Program-made: the position numbers and the translations under genes
Shown: positions 47,241 to 57,790 of the stretch, one piece after another
Layout of the letters: each line of letters opens with the position of its first letter
Numbering within the stretch: the stretch's first letter is position 1
Assembly: GCA_015680685.1 (NCBI GenBank)
Contig: MNCI01038330.1
Coordinates: 235,025 to 299,024 of the forward strand
DNA length: 64,000 nucleotides
Source: Gnetum montanum
Taxonomy: Eukaryota; Streptophyta; Gnetopsida; Gnetales; Gnetaceae
Reading direction: 5' to 3'
The notes under the pieces: model-generated
Seen by the model: the letters and a program-made list of their open reading frames with translations, nothing else
What the model was told of the DNA's origin: nothing
Databases searched by the model: none

Positions 47241-48560
47241 TTGGTTCAAAACCCAAGCCTAGCAACGGCAGATGAACCCCCAATTCCAAAGGGCTTTAGA
47301 ATGGACCATTTTTGTGACTATCATCAACATAATGGGCATGGAACTGACTATTGTTTCACCCTAAAAAAAGATATCCAATGGATGATCCATGGAGGTCAAA
47401 TCACTTTTGATGAAGCCAATCTGGTCCAACCACAAAACCAGGCCATGGGCGTATATAAAGATCCTCAAAATACTAAAGAAGCACCATATGTAATTAACAT
47501 CATCTCCCTCAGTAATGAACCGGAAACACCTAGGATTAACACCATCTATTCAGAGCATGAGTAGCAAATACCTAAGAGACCATTTGTAGTGCATATTCCT
47601 CCCACTGCACAAACACCTACACCTCAACCATCATACTCTCCATGTAACCCGCCTACCCTACAAAGACCCTATGTCACCCGAACACCCCCCACCGTAGCGA
47701 CCTCTACCATACCACCACATGCAAAACCATACGTAGTGCATGTACCTCCCACCACTACTACCATAGACATACAACCTCTCACCCAACCCACTCCCTACGT
47801 AGTCTGAGTGTCATCTACGGTCGCAACTACGAAGGTACAACCCCTAGCTAAACCAACACCATATGTTGTTAGGATACCTGAACGCCCTGACGACCACCAA
47901 TCCTCCACTCCACAAACACAAAATAGACTAACCCCCTATGTCATTAGGGTGCCTAGGCAGCCTAACACTCAACCACATTCAACCGTTCAACCACAACCCC
48001 ATCCTACTCCATACGTCATACGGGTTCCAAAGCAACTTGAAGTCCAAAAACCAATTGTTCCCCTGCGCCACACACAAGAACGCCTAGCAGACAAGCTCAC
48101 ATGGGAACGCTTGGAGAAGGAACATCAAAAACTAGCCTTAGGATCCCCCAAGCCTACCCCATTAAGTGCAGCTCCCATGACATCACCTAACAATAAACCA
48201 AACACAAGCTATGAAGTAAAATCATCCGAAAAGCATGATATGTCCAGATCAATGGCTGCAGATAAAAATGATAAACCAACTACGCATGAGATAAAACTGT
48301 TGGGCCAGATGGACCAAATGACTATCAACAGACATACACACAATGGTAAATATTTAGCAATAGCTCTAACATAGGTCATGTAGGTGCTTAAACAAAAAAA
48401 TACTTCATTAAGCTTATATGACCTAGTGTTAACCTCTCAAACCCATCATGAAGCCCTAGTGCGCATGTTGACATCCATCCTACTAAGAAAAGACTTACCT
48501 CCAAATGAACCTTCAATTTATGCGGTATGTATTCGCCTCAAGGATCGACTCCTAAGTCAC
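47241..48560 (+). pseudogene. gag C-terminus of F: zinc-finger-like motif, PYVVRVP repeats, pre-protease block
   Basis: A frameshifted continuation of gag. First a Cys/His motif FCDYHQHNGHGTDYC followed by LKKDIQWMIHGGQI, the C-x-x-H...G-H-x-T-x-x-C box usual in Tat-type gag. Then seven degenerate repeats built on PFVVHIP, PYVVHVP, PYVVRIP, PYVIRVP, spaced 20-40 residues within Pro/Thr/Gln-rich sequence (47,580-48,060). Then a charged segment and the pre-protease block YDLVLTSQTHHEALVRMLTS. Stops at 47,562 (TAG), 47,805 (TGA), 48,372 and 48,381 (both TAG). Coding stops being recognisable near 48,560, before the protease active site. The same PFVIQVP / PFIVRVP units are visible in C at 51,840-51,740. 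Confidence 0.85.
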
Positions 48561-48740
48561 TAGGTTTGCCTCTTCATAGTCCGCTATGACTATAAACTGG
48601 TTTGCCTCTTCACAGTCCACCAAGACTATAAACTAGCAATGTACCATTTGCTATGATGCTAAAATGGTAATGTCCAATGGGTTATGACATAAAACTAACC
48701 CACGACAGTCTGCTATGACTATAAACTGGTAGTTTCATCT
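48560..48740. repeat. Minisatellite in F
   Basis: Units like tagtccgctatgactataaactggt, the reverse complement of the A minisatellite unit (accagtttatagtcatagcagac). It directly follows the truncated coding. Confidence 0.8.
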
Positions 48741-49757
48741 CTAGCCTCTTAATCTATAGCTGCATTCAAACTTCATTAGAGCCACTGCCTCGCTCATCAT
48801 CTATTGATTCTCACAACATTACTGCCATACATATTCAGTGCCTAAAATCTTATCTACTACCTTTTTTTCATTAGTTGCTATTCAACTCTAAGCTTACTCA
48901 CTCAATCATGGTTTTCTTGTCTTCTTGGAGTTGTGTTTGCAGGATGACACTCAAAGGTGTTCGTACGAGAGTGCATTTCATCACAACAACAAGGTATCAC
49001 ATTGCTCCTAACACACGTAACCAGATTACTCAAGCCATTCATTAGTACATTCCCATTTCCCATTACATCCCCCATCTATTCCTTAACATACTCTACTCAG
49101 TTACTCCCCTAACACACCCAGTGCACACCAAAACATTGAATACACGATTGCACACTGCAACACTTTTAAGCAATTGCAGCACACAACATGACACTTGAGC
49201 ATGAGCACAAGATAAAAAAAATTAAAAAAAAGGATGCAAGCCCTTGGTAGGAAGGCAGTTGTTTTGAAAGTAAATCTTCAAGTCTTAAACGCTCAAGTAA
49301 CATCTCGTTGCATGGCCCTAGCTCTCCACCAATAGGTTCCCTTTAAACACTAAATAGAGGCCCTGTGCCTCCAAAGAATGCAACACATCATCATGTGGCT
49401 TTGGTTGTGCCAACAAGTCCTCTTAAACACTAAAAAAGAGTCTTGTTCCATCAAAGGATGTACACCTCATGTCTTGGTCCCAAGTCTGCTAGACAATGGC
49501 TATTGACAGGGATCAACATGACCCCTACACATACTAGATCATCCCCTTCACCTTGCACAATCCCTTGATCAGTTTCCAATCCCCACAATTTTCATTTCCT
49601 TGATCCAACCACAACCTTCATTTCCCCAATACTATGTACTACTAAACATGGTGCGATGACATCTGGCCAAGTGCCAAAGGACAATAGTTTTACCAAGTTT
49701 CTTGTGGTGTTTGGTACTTCTTTGTCGATGCTTCTCTGGTAGATTCCTCCATGCATC
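48741..49757 (+). other. 3' untranslated interior of F
   Basis: No coding signal. Two related blocks around ctcttaaacactaaa(a/t)a(g)ag (49,330-49,440). Leads into the polypurine tract. Confidence 0.55.
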
Positions 49758-49773
49758 AACAAAGAGGGGTCAA
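49758..49773 (+). other. Polypurine tract of F
   Basis: AACAAAGAGGGGTCAA immediately before the 3' LTR start TGAAACACC. Confidence 0.85.
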
Positions 49774-51317
49774 TGAAACACCACAAAATTCTGAGCATAG
49801 TACTTCTCCAAAAAGAGTCTAGCTAAGTCATGACACTCCTTATGATGATTGATGCTGAGGACCCCGCAGATAGCTTCAAGCAGAGTGAAACTAAACAAGA
49901 AATGGTTCCCTGGGACCCGCAGATGACCATGGCGACATCTGGCATCAAACATGGCAACTTCAGAGCTCAAGATACTTGGTTTTCACTAAGTATGCAGTAT
50001 GCAGTGTATCTGCATAATGTACATGCCCAACGTGCATGCCTCACATGTACGCCCAGCATATACACCCAGCGTACATGCCCGGCATGCACGTCTCACATGC
50101 ACACTTAGCAGGTACGACTGACGTGTACGCCCAGCATGTGATCCCAAAGATGGCATGGAAACGACACTTCAAAGCAAGATTTTCTACAAGGCATCAACTC
50201 ACAAAAATAGAGCAATTATCAAGGGTCATCATGGGCTCCAGAAAGTCGAATTTTGATCTCGACATCATGCACTTTAGAGTTCATATGCTAAGCATGTACA
50301 TCCTATACGACCAGCATGCACACCTAGCATACACACCCAGTGTATATGCTCAGCATGTACGAACAGTGTGTACGCCTAGCGTCTACGCCCAGTATGTGCA
50401 ATCTATACGCCCAATGTGTAGCACAATGTATACCAATCAAAGCTCTTTAGAACCACATCAGATCAAGGCCAACTAAGCTGAACATCCATACACAGCATTC
50501 TCGTGACATTTGAATTCAAATCCGAGGACTGAATGAATTCTTTTGTTTTAGTCAAGTTTGTACGCTGAGTTCACACGGCCAACGTGTATACGCTGGTGTG
50601 CAGCACACTGTACACTTGTAAAATTTCATTCTTTCACACTCGGTCAACGTGCCACATGTCACCCGACTTGAGAGTCCAGCACTCCAAAGCCAATCATCCC
50701 CTCTCATATTTGAGTCTAACATCTAAACTCGTATAAAAATCCCATTTTTGACTAGATTAGGGTTAAAAAAATTGAAAGATTGGAGCAAAAAAAATCTAGG
50801 GCAATTCACGCACAGAGAAGATCCAGAGACATTAATCCTACACGCTGGACTTCTATCCTGCATGATGAGCATACAACCTTTACATTGTGGTTGCAGCCAA
50901 ATCCAACGAACAATCATCCCCCTGCATCCACTGGAGCCTTCCGTTTGCCTTGTGTCAGATTCACAACTGCGTTAGACCGGTGCATTGTAACTTTCGGTTT
51001 TGCAATAATATTTCCACATTTCTTTTGCTAAGATTTGTTACAGTTTTTCGTTCGTTATTGTATGCTTATTATTTACATTCCTGTACTTTTACACTCCATT
51101 TTACATTAGTTACGCCATTCACATATAACCCAGCGTATAGTATATCAGTGTACGTTTGGGAAAATCCTTGTCTGATCTGTGTGCAGATCACTCAAGGTAC
51201 TTTGCCTCCGTTAATTCTAGCTTGCCCTCAAGAGAAGGTAGGGTTTTCTGTGCTTGTTCGGGGATCTCCTAGTTTCTATTTCATTCCATCCGGAGATCAA
51301 CGATTTCAGATAGTACA
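49774..51317 (+). repeat. 3' LTR of F
   Basis: About 1,544 bp partner of 42,749-44,345, followed by target duplication ccatg. The U3 decamer array is shorter than in the 5' LTR. Confidence 0.93.
50732..50739 (+). promoter_or_regulatory. TATA box of F 3' LTR
   Basis: TATAAAAA within ctcgtataaaaatccc. Confidence 0.65.
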
Positions 51318-51322
51318 CCATG

Positions 51323-53030
51323 GGCTTCTCATCCTAGTTGTACTTTACTTACTCCATGCATTCTAAAATGTGCACTTCACCTTTAGGCTTTGGCTATTCT
51401 GGCTCTTCCTTATTGTTTTGGTTATGGCCTTTGATGTCCTTCTTTAGCTTGTTTGTTGAAGAGGTTGGGGTAGAGGAGGTCATGGGTATAACCAGAATGG
51501 AAGTGGGATTTAATGGGCCCACTTTATTTTGTACCTTCATCTACTTATCTTCCTTATTATCAAGCTTTTTCTTATGCTTCTTCCTTTGTTTGGCTAAAGT
51601 TTTTTGATTGTAAACCATTGGCTATAAGGAAGAGGTAGTAGCATTGGCCACCATAGGGGATCATTGTGCATTTGGTTGGACTATAGCTATTTAGGTTGTA
51701 TTGGATTGGGATACCTTGATGAAAAAATATTTCCTTAGAGGCATTTGTGATGGTACTCTCACAATGAAGGGGGATCTTGAGCTATGGGAAGCCAAAGAAG
51801 CCCGTTTTTTCTAGAGGGGTACTTGAATCACAAATGGTTCTCTTATAGGTCTCTAATTGTCATCGATGTTGAATGCTAAAATAACATAGGGGCTATGATT
51901 AGCATTCAATGATTCTTTGTAGACCTACATAGACTAGTTTTGTGACTGAACTGGGATAGAAGCATCTAAGACTAGATCTCCCCTATCTATCATCCTTTGA
52001 AAATCATCTTTAGTGTAAGATAGAAGTCTATATCATGACTAGGAAGTTTATGATAATGGTAGAAGTAGTCTAGCATTAAGTATCTAGGCAATTGAGGATC
52101 ATCCTTCATTGCTTGAATGGGATCTTTAGCTATTTCACATAGTTACTTGTGTCTCTTTTAAGTGGCTTTGGTCATCTATTTGTGTTGCATGTGCATACTT
52201 CTTAATAGTTGGTCTAGCAACTCAAATGGTTTTAATGGCAACGTAGTGTATTTAGACCTATCGTACCTTTTGAAGTTTTGATTGGAAAAATGTGGTGTGT
52301 GACCCCTATGTTACTTGGGTCCCATGATGGATCCCATGTATGTAGTTAATGGATTCAAAGTGGTAAAAGCCACCATTGATGATTTTACATATTAAGAGTA
52401 TGTTGTAAATGACATGGATGTATTATAGTTATTATTGGTGGAATTGACTATGTGTGATGTGTCACTACAACTAGCATGGGATCTACTGTAGTAGGGTATG
52501 AAGGATTGGAAGATGATGGCACCATTTCCATGAAGAAAAAAAAAGCATTATGGGAAGGTTCTATGATATTGGGGGATGCTTATTAGAACAGTTCTCTAAT
52601 AATGTTTTTAGGCTCATATTCTAACTTTGATTCATCCTCCTCTTCTTGTTGTTTCCCAAGGTAGGCTTGTCATCTTCCTCTTATATGGTAATGAGTTGGA
52701 CTAGGAAACTAGAATAGACATCATTAAGAGGAATTTCTTCATATGGGAAAGAGATGTACTCTTTTCCATCCTTGTGTACAAGCTCAAACTCCCTTTTGGC
52801 CTCAACTTCAAGTCATGGAATTAAAATTTCTACCTATATTTTAGCACAAATGAAGTTCTAATTTTCTTCATTAATGGATACAGAATTGGGACTCTCCCTT
52901 CTAACTCTCGAAGATCACCGACACTCAATGACATTAGGGTCTTTGGGATCATACACTCTCATGACTTGTTGGTTATGATCTTTGCTAGTGAAGGTAAAGG
53001 GCAATTTGGTGGACTTTCAAGAAGGCATGG
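51323..53030 (-). pseudogene. gag of C (core deleted)
   Basis: Minus strand from about 53,030: KLPFTFTSKDHNQQVMRVYD, then NFICAKI, LEVEAKREFELVHKDGKEYI and FPYEEIPLNDVYSS, matching the F gag N-terminus. Nearer the end, DYFYHYHKLPSHDIDFY and LKDDFQRMIDRGDL correspond to F's Cys/His motif, but the Cys are Tyr and the Gly-His is changed. REPFVIQVPL and SPFIVRVPSQ follow. The capsid core seen in F (WYQDLP block) is absent: the two landmarks are about 0.7 kb apart here against about 1.8 kb in F, so roughly 1.1 kb is missing. Many stops. Reading continues at 42,743 beyond F. Confidence 0.78.
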
Positions 53031-53039
53031 CTATGGGGC

Positions 53040-54330
53040 TGGGGATTTCTTAAGAATAGCCTATAAATGGTAAAATGGGAGTAAATCTAGTGAATGAAAT
53101 TCAAAAACTCTTAAAGGAAATGAAAATGCAAAAAAAAATAGTGTAGTTACTATAATTAGTAAGTGGGGAATAAGGGGGATTTACCCCTTTACCAGGAATG
53201 GAATGTTAGCAATGTTGGTTTTAATCCTCACCCAAGTTGACCTCGCAATTGTCTCTATGCTAGGTATGGTAGGAGGAGAAAGAAGGGGGTGAGATAATGG
53301 AAATCTCACACCTTCTTATTTCAATGTTTAAGAGAGCAGGAAAAAGTTCGAAGATGAAAACAAAAACTTGCTAGTTTCCAAAGATGGTTTTGGTAGGCTA
53401 CGAAGTTTCACCAAAAAGGTGGAAAATCTACACTTGGTTGGTATGGAAACCAATGTTAGTTTAGTGGCCAAAAAATATGGCAAAAAAAATAAATGTTTAT
53501 CAAGGATTCCATGCTAGCTTTGCTCTAGGAATTCATAGTAGATGTTATGAAATTCTAGCACCCAAACCACCTGTAGCTTTCATGCTAAGGTTTCTGCTAT
53601 TGGGCAGGATGGGTGGGTAAAGGCAATGTTAAACTCCTTTAGATTTTTGGCTTCAAAAAACTACAAAATGTCTCTTAGCTAGCAATAAAAACACATTTGA
53701 TTATTAAATTTGTTTCAAATCTTATGAATGTTGACCTCGCAACTATTTCCATGCTAAGTATGGCAAAAGGGAAAGAAAGAATGGGAGATGAGATGATGGG
53801 AATCTCACACCTTCCACCTCAGCATTGACAAAGGGGAAAAAGCTTAAATCCAAAATCAAAACATGGCAGTTTTTTCCACTAGAACTAGTTTTAGACAACT
53901 GCCAATTTCCTTAGCTTGCAAAAGTGGGGGGCGGGGGAGAAGGAAACTCATGGAAGAGTTGAACCATTTACTATAAAATCTAGAGAATATATTTTTGGTA
54001 GTAAAACCAATAGGGGGAAAAAGATATCAACATTGGCTTTGGGGTATAAAATTCATAGCAAATGCTATGAAAAGCCAAAACCCAACAACCTGCAACTTCC
54101 ATGCTGCAATTTTGCTCATAGAGAGGAAAGAACAACATTAATTCTTCAAATTTTTTAGCTACAAAAATCAAGGAAAATCTTGCAAAAAGTTATGAAAAGA
54201 ATAGATTTGGTTACAAAATTTAGCCAAAAGGCTTCCTTATAGAGCCAAGAAAAACTATTGCAACCTATAACCTTGATTGCTGAAATAACTAAGTTTCCTC
54301 AATGCAGTTGTTCCCCAACCCTAAATCCCC
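53040..54330 (-). repeat. Leader of C with two ~500-bp direct repeats
   Basis: gttgacctcgcaa(t/c)t followed by ccatgcta(g/a)gtatggt recurs at 53,236 and 53,731 (period about 495), each followed by gggaatctcacacctt. A second shared block (aattcatag(t/c)a(g/a)atg(t/c)tatgaaa) appears near 53,528 and 54,050. No coding signal. A primer-binding site should lie near 54,330 but is too decayed to call. Confidence 0.65.
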
Positions 54331-54957
54331 ATGGCCTCTATAGAAAAAATGGAATTCGAGATGCCTTGGATAATTTGGAAGATCAACTAGGGACTTACGA
54401 GATGCAAAACATGGAAATACAAAGAAAAATAATGTAAAACTAATAACAGATCTAAAATAATGAATATATGATAAATTTATTTTTTGAACAAAGAACTCAA
54501 AACTTAAAACTTTATTAAGAAAGAATAAATAATAATTTAGAGAATTTTGTGCACATGATTCCTGGATGAGCAAAGAAGTGGATTCATTTATGCAAGATTT
54601 AAAAGCCCATTGAAGCCAATGTGATCTACTCCACCACTTGAGTGCTAAGACACTCATGCTATTGAACCTTCCTTCAATGTTATAACCTTAAATCTACAAG
54701 TTAGGTCACTCAAGGCTACAATGCTTTCATGCTTGTGTTCAAGAGAGTGCAATTATGGAAACCTATAAGAGCTCTTGAGTGCTTGAAAATAGCCCAAGTG
54801 TGGAATTGCACAAAATTGTATGTATGCAAATTGTTTAATAATGCTGACCTTGCTTAGAATTGTTGAAAAAAAAATGCTAAACCTACTAAAAACTCTAGAA
54901 CCTTGTGAGTGTTGAATATTGTCAGAAATGTTGAACCTATAAATGGTGTTTGAGGTT

Positions 54958-54969
54958 GGATTTTATATG
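54958..54969 (-). promoter_or_regulatory. TATA box of candidate C LTR
   Basis: Minus-strand CATATAAAATCC, resembling CATATAAAAACC of F. Confidence 0.5.
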
Positions 54970-55537
54970 TTTTTTGGTATCATGAAAGAGGATGCAAATT
55001 GGCTATGATTTGATTGTAAATTGGCTTTGAAATGGCTACAATTTTGATGTGATTTTGATACAAATTGGCTACCAAATTTAGGTGATATGGGTGCCCAAAT
55101 TTGGGAGGTAACTATACATAGTAAGTGCTTCCTCCCATGGCCATTTTTTTACTATAAATAATAATCAAGGCACACTTTCCATGCCAGAGATGAATCTTCT
55201 ACACTGAGCTCTCCACCATGCTTGTTGAAGTGGCTAGTCAATCTTGACATGTATGAATTGATGAATCTTGCTTTTTATGGCTTTCACTCTGGGGGATTCA
55301 TTTTTCCACACTAGAGGGAAACTTTTTAGGCTAGGGGGAAAGTTTCCAAGCTAGGGAAAAACTTCCACACTAGGGGAAAACTTTCCAATTTTAGGGGGTA
55401 GGGTAGTTTCCAACATAGGGAAAACTTTTCAAGTTGTGAATTTGGTCTCCATGTTAAAGAAGGGAAAGTTTTCAAACCTCCCATCTCTCATAAAATCCAT
55501 CAAATTACCTTTTTTGGCATTCCAAAAGGCAATTTTG

Positions 55538-55538
<1 letters not shown>

Positions 55539-55586
<48 letters not shown>
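55539..55586. other. 48-base poly-C run
   Basis: Uninterrupted C tract. Most likely a sequencing or gap-filling artefact, like the G run at 37,801-37,814. Confidence 0.8.
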
Positions 55587-55789
55587 AGCCTAAATATAAA
55601 TGCTAGGTGACATTTTTCACTTGGGAAATAAGGCTTTGACCACTTATGAGGAAATTTTTATTCCCAAAACTATGAAGTATGTGAAATTTCCCACTGTGGA
55701 TTATAATTTTCACATTTACAGTAAAGTTTTGCCTTAGGTTTCATGGGGTGAAAGCTACATGATGAAGATTGGTTATAACACATAAATGT

Positions 55790-57790
55790 TTGTGGTTTTT
55801 AATCCTTGTGTCAATTTATCTTACTTAAATACTTACAATTTCACACAAATATTCTTTCTTTTTCTAAGTCTTTTAAATCTTGCTCTATTTCTAGTTTTCT
55901 TGTGGAAGTTTCTCTCGAGGGGAAATTAGGAGTAAATTGGTAGAATTATGCTCAAATGTTTTTGAAAAATTTTATTTGTTACAAGTAACTTACTATAGGG
56001 ACCATATAGACTAAGTGATTGGACAAAATAGGAATCCTGAACAACTTATAATATTTGAGAAAGATAGCTAAATTTCTTTTATGATAGTCGATTACAATTT
56101 TATACATAACCCAATCATTTAAACATTTGTTACATCAAACACATACTCACGATTAATTCATTTTACAACTACTGACTTTATTTAGAGGTATCTAGGAATT
56201 GGTGTTATCAAATACCATCAAACACGTAAACATTGTTTTAAGAACAACTTCGATCCTGTGGCTTCCCAGGGTCACAAGACCTAAAGGCCCCCACCCCAAG
56301 ATGGAAAAGGTTTACGGCTTAGGAGAAAAATATTTATGAATGTTTGATAAATCTAATTTTACTTTCCATAGGAAATTATGTTTAATTATTCAAGATGTTT
56401 GTAGTCTCTTATGCGACACTTGCCAACTTTGGCATATATTTCTCAATTTTTTGTAACTTTCTATGGGAATCTACATGATGTTTATTATCAAGGAAACACT
56501 TGGTCACCATAACTTAAATTTCTAATAACTTCCTTTGGAAGTTGTAACTTATAAGGTGGTTATGAATTAACTCCCTAGATATTTGTAACATCCTTGATGT
56601 CCCATGATTATTGTAACTACCCTAAGGTCACTAAAAAGGGGCCTTCAAAGGTATTAATAAAAAAGAAGTGAGAAGATTAGAAAAAGACAATTGAATATTA
56701 TTTCTAAAATGGCTTCCTAAATACATCAATTTAACTACCTTATTTTAATCCTATGAGTTCATTTCTTTTCATTTTTTTAGTTATCTAATAATTTAGATAG
56801 TATTTTCCTTAGCATTTAATTTTACAATTTTTCCAATGTCTCTTTTATAGCTTTGTTTTTGCTCAATATTAGACCCTTATTAGACTATCCATAGAAGAGC
56901 TTATGTTATGGAAAGCCTCAATAGAAATTTTAATAGTAATGTCTTAATAACATTACTTTTTCTAGCATAGAGAATCTACAAAGATCTTTGATACTTTGAG
57001 ATGACTAAAGTACCTTTATTGTTTTAAAGTGTATTTCTTTAGTATTTCAATCAAGAAATTATCCAATTTTTGAAATATTTATTGAATTCAATCTATGACA
57101 ACTATTAACTACCCAAATAGAGACTCATACATTCTCATTTATGTAGCATTTTTGGTAGTACAATAAGATTGACTTTTATGAAACTACTTGTTGAGCTATA
57201 AAGATTTGAACAATTCATAGTTATTGAATTGGAAATAGATTTATTACAAAGTGTTTCCATGTGTCAATTTATCTTGCTTAAATACTTGATATTTCATGCA
57301 AATCTAATTTCCTTTCTTTCTTCTTTTAAGTCTATTGATTCTCTATTTCTAGTTTTCTTATGGAATTTTCTCTTTGGGGGAAATTGGGAGTAGATTGGAA
57401 AAATTGTGCTCAAATGTTTTTGCAAAATTTTATTTTTTACAAGTAACGTACTATAGAGACCATATAGAGTCAGTTATTGAACAAAATAAGAATCTTAAAC
57501 AACCTACAGTATTTGACAAAGATAGTTGAATTTCTCTTATGATAGCTTATTATAGTTTTATACATAACCCAACCATTTCAACATTTGTAACAACAAACAC
57601 ATACTTACAATTAGTTAATTTTATAACTACTAATATTATTTAGAGGTATATTTTCCTTGGTGTTTCTAGAGACCAACAAGCATCTAAACCTTGTTTGAAG
57701 AACACCTTCGATCCTGTGACTTCCTAAGGTCATGAGACCTAGAGGCATCCACCCATTGGTGGTCACATCTGAAATGGTTGCCAACAACAA
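55790..57790 (+). mobile_element. Tandem LTR copies (family of B's LTR): partial plus full
   Basis: The block ttaat/gtgt-caatttatct(t)acttaaatac...ctagttttctt(g/a)tggaa...gctcaaatgtttttg...ttacaagtaac appears at 55,800-56,190 and again at 57,250-57,640. Each is followed by a TTGGTGTT segment and ttcgatcctgtg(g/a)cttcc. Between them, 56,310-57,250 supplies the rest of a full unit, which aligns with 34,290-35,960. So the layout is LTR 3' part, ~120 bp, full LTR, ~120 bp. No coding is present. Confidence 0.7.

Larger units (their letters stand above)
42744..51322 (+). mobile_element. Element F: complete LTR element, gag only (pol deleted), Tat family
   Basis: LTRs 42,749-44,345 and 49,774-51,317 both run TGAAACACC...GTACA and are flanked by an identical 5-bp duplication ccatg (42,744-42,748 and 51,318-51,322). 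Primer-binding site, leader repeats, gag and polypurine tract are all in order on the plus strand. The coding ends just before where the protease active site should be, and no protease core, RT, RNase H or integrase is present in the remaining 1.2 kb. It is therefore a non-autonomous, gag-only derivative. It interrupts the gag-protease of C: the reading PMANDKTFLSKMDQ is restored across the duplication. Confidence 0.93.
54335..55743 (-). mobile_element. Candidate 5' LTR of C
   Basis: Placed by architecture: it follows the gag leader on the minus strand, has a TATA box (54,958-54,969) about 620 bp from the inner end as in A and E, T-rich polyadenylation-like sequence at 54,470-54,540, and its outer end ggtttca (55,737-55,743) reads TGAAACC on the minus strand like the other family LTRs. 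U3 carries repeated ggggaaactttccacactagg words (55,290-55,440) resembling the hairpin array. The partner LTR is outside the window. Confidence 0.45.

Noticed and set aside
47589-48060. Pro-rich repeat considered as an extensin or cell-wall protein gene
   Set aside because: No signal peptide or SPPPP motif; in frame with retroelement gag, and the same motif is found in element C.
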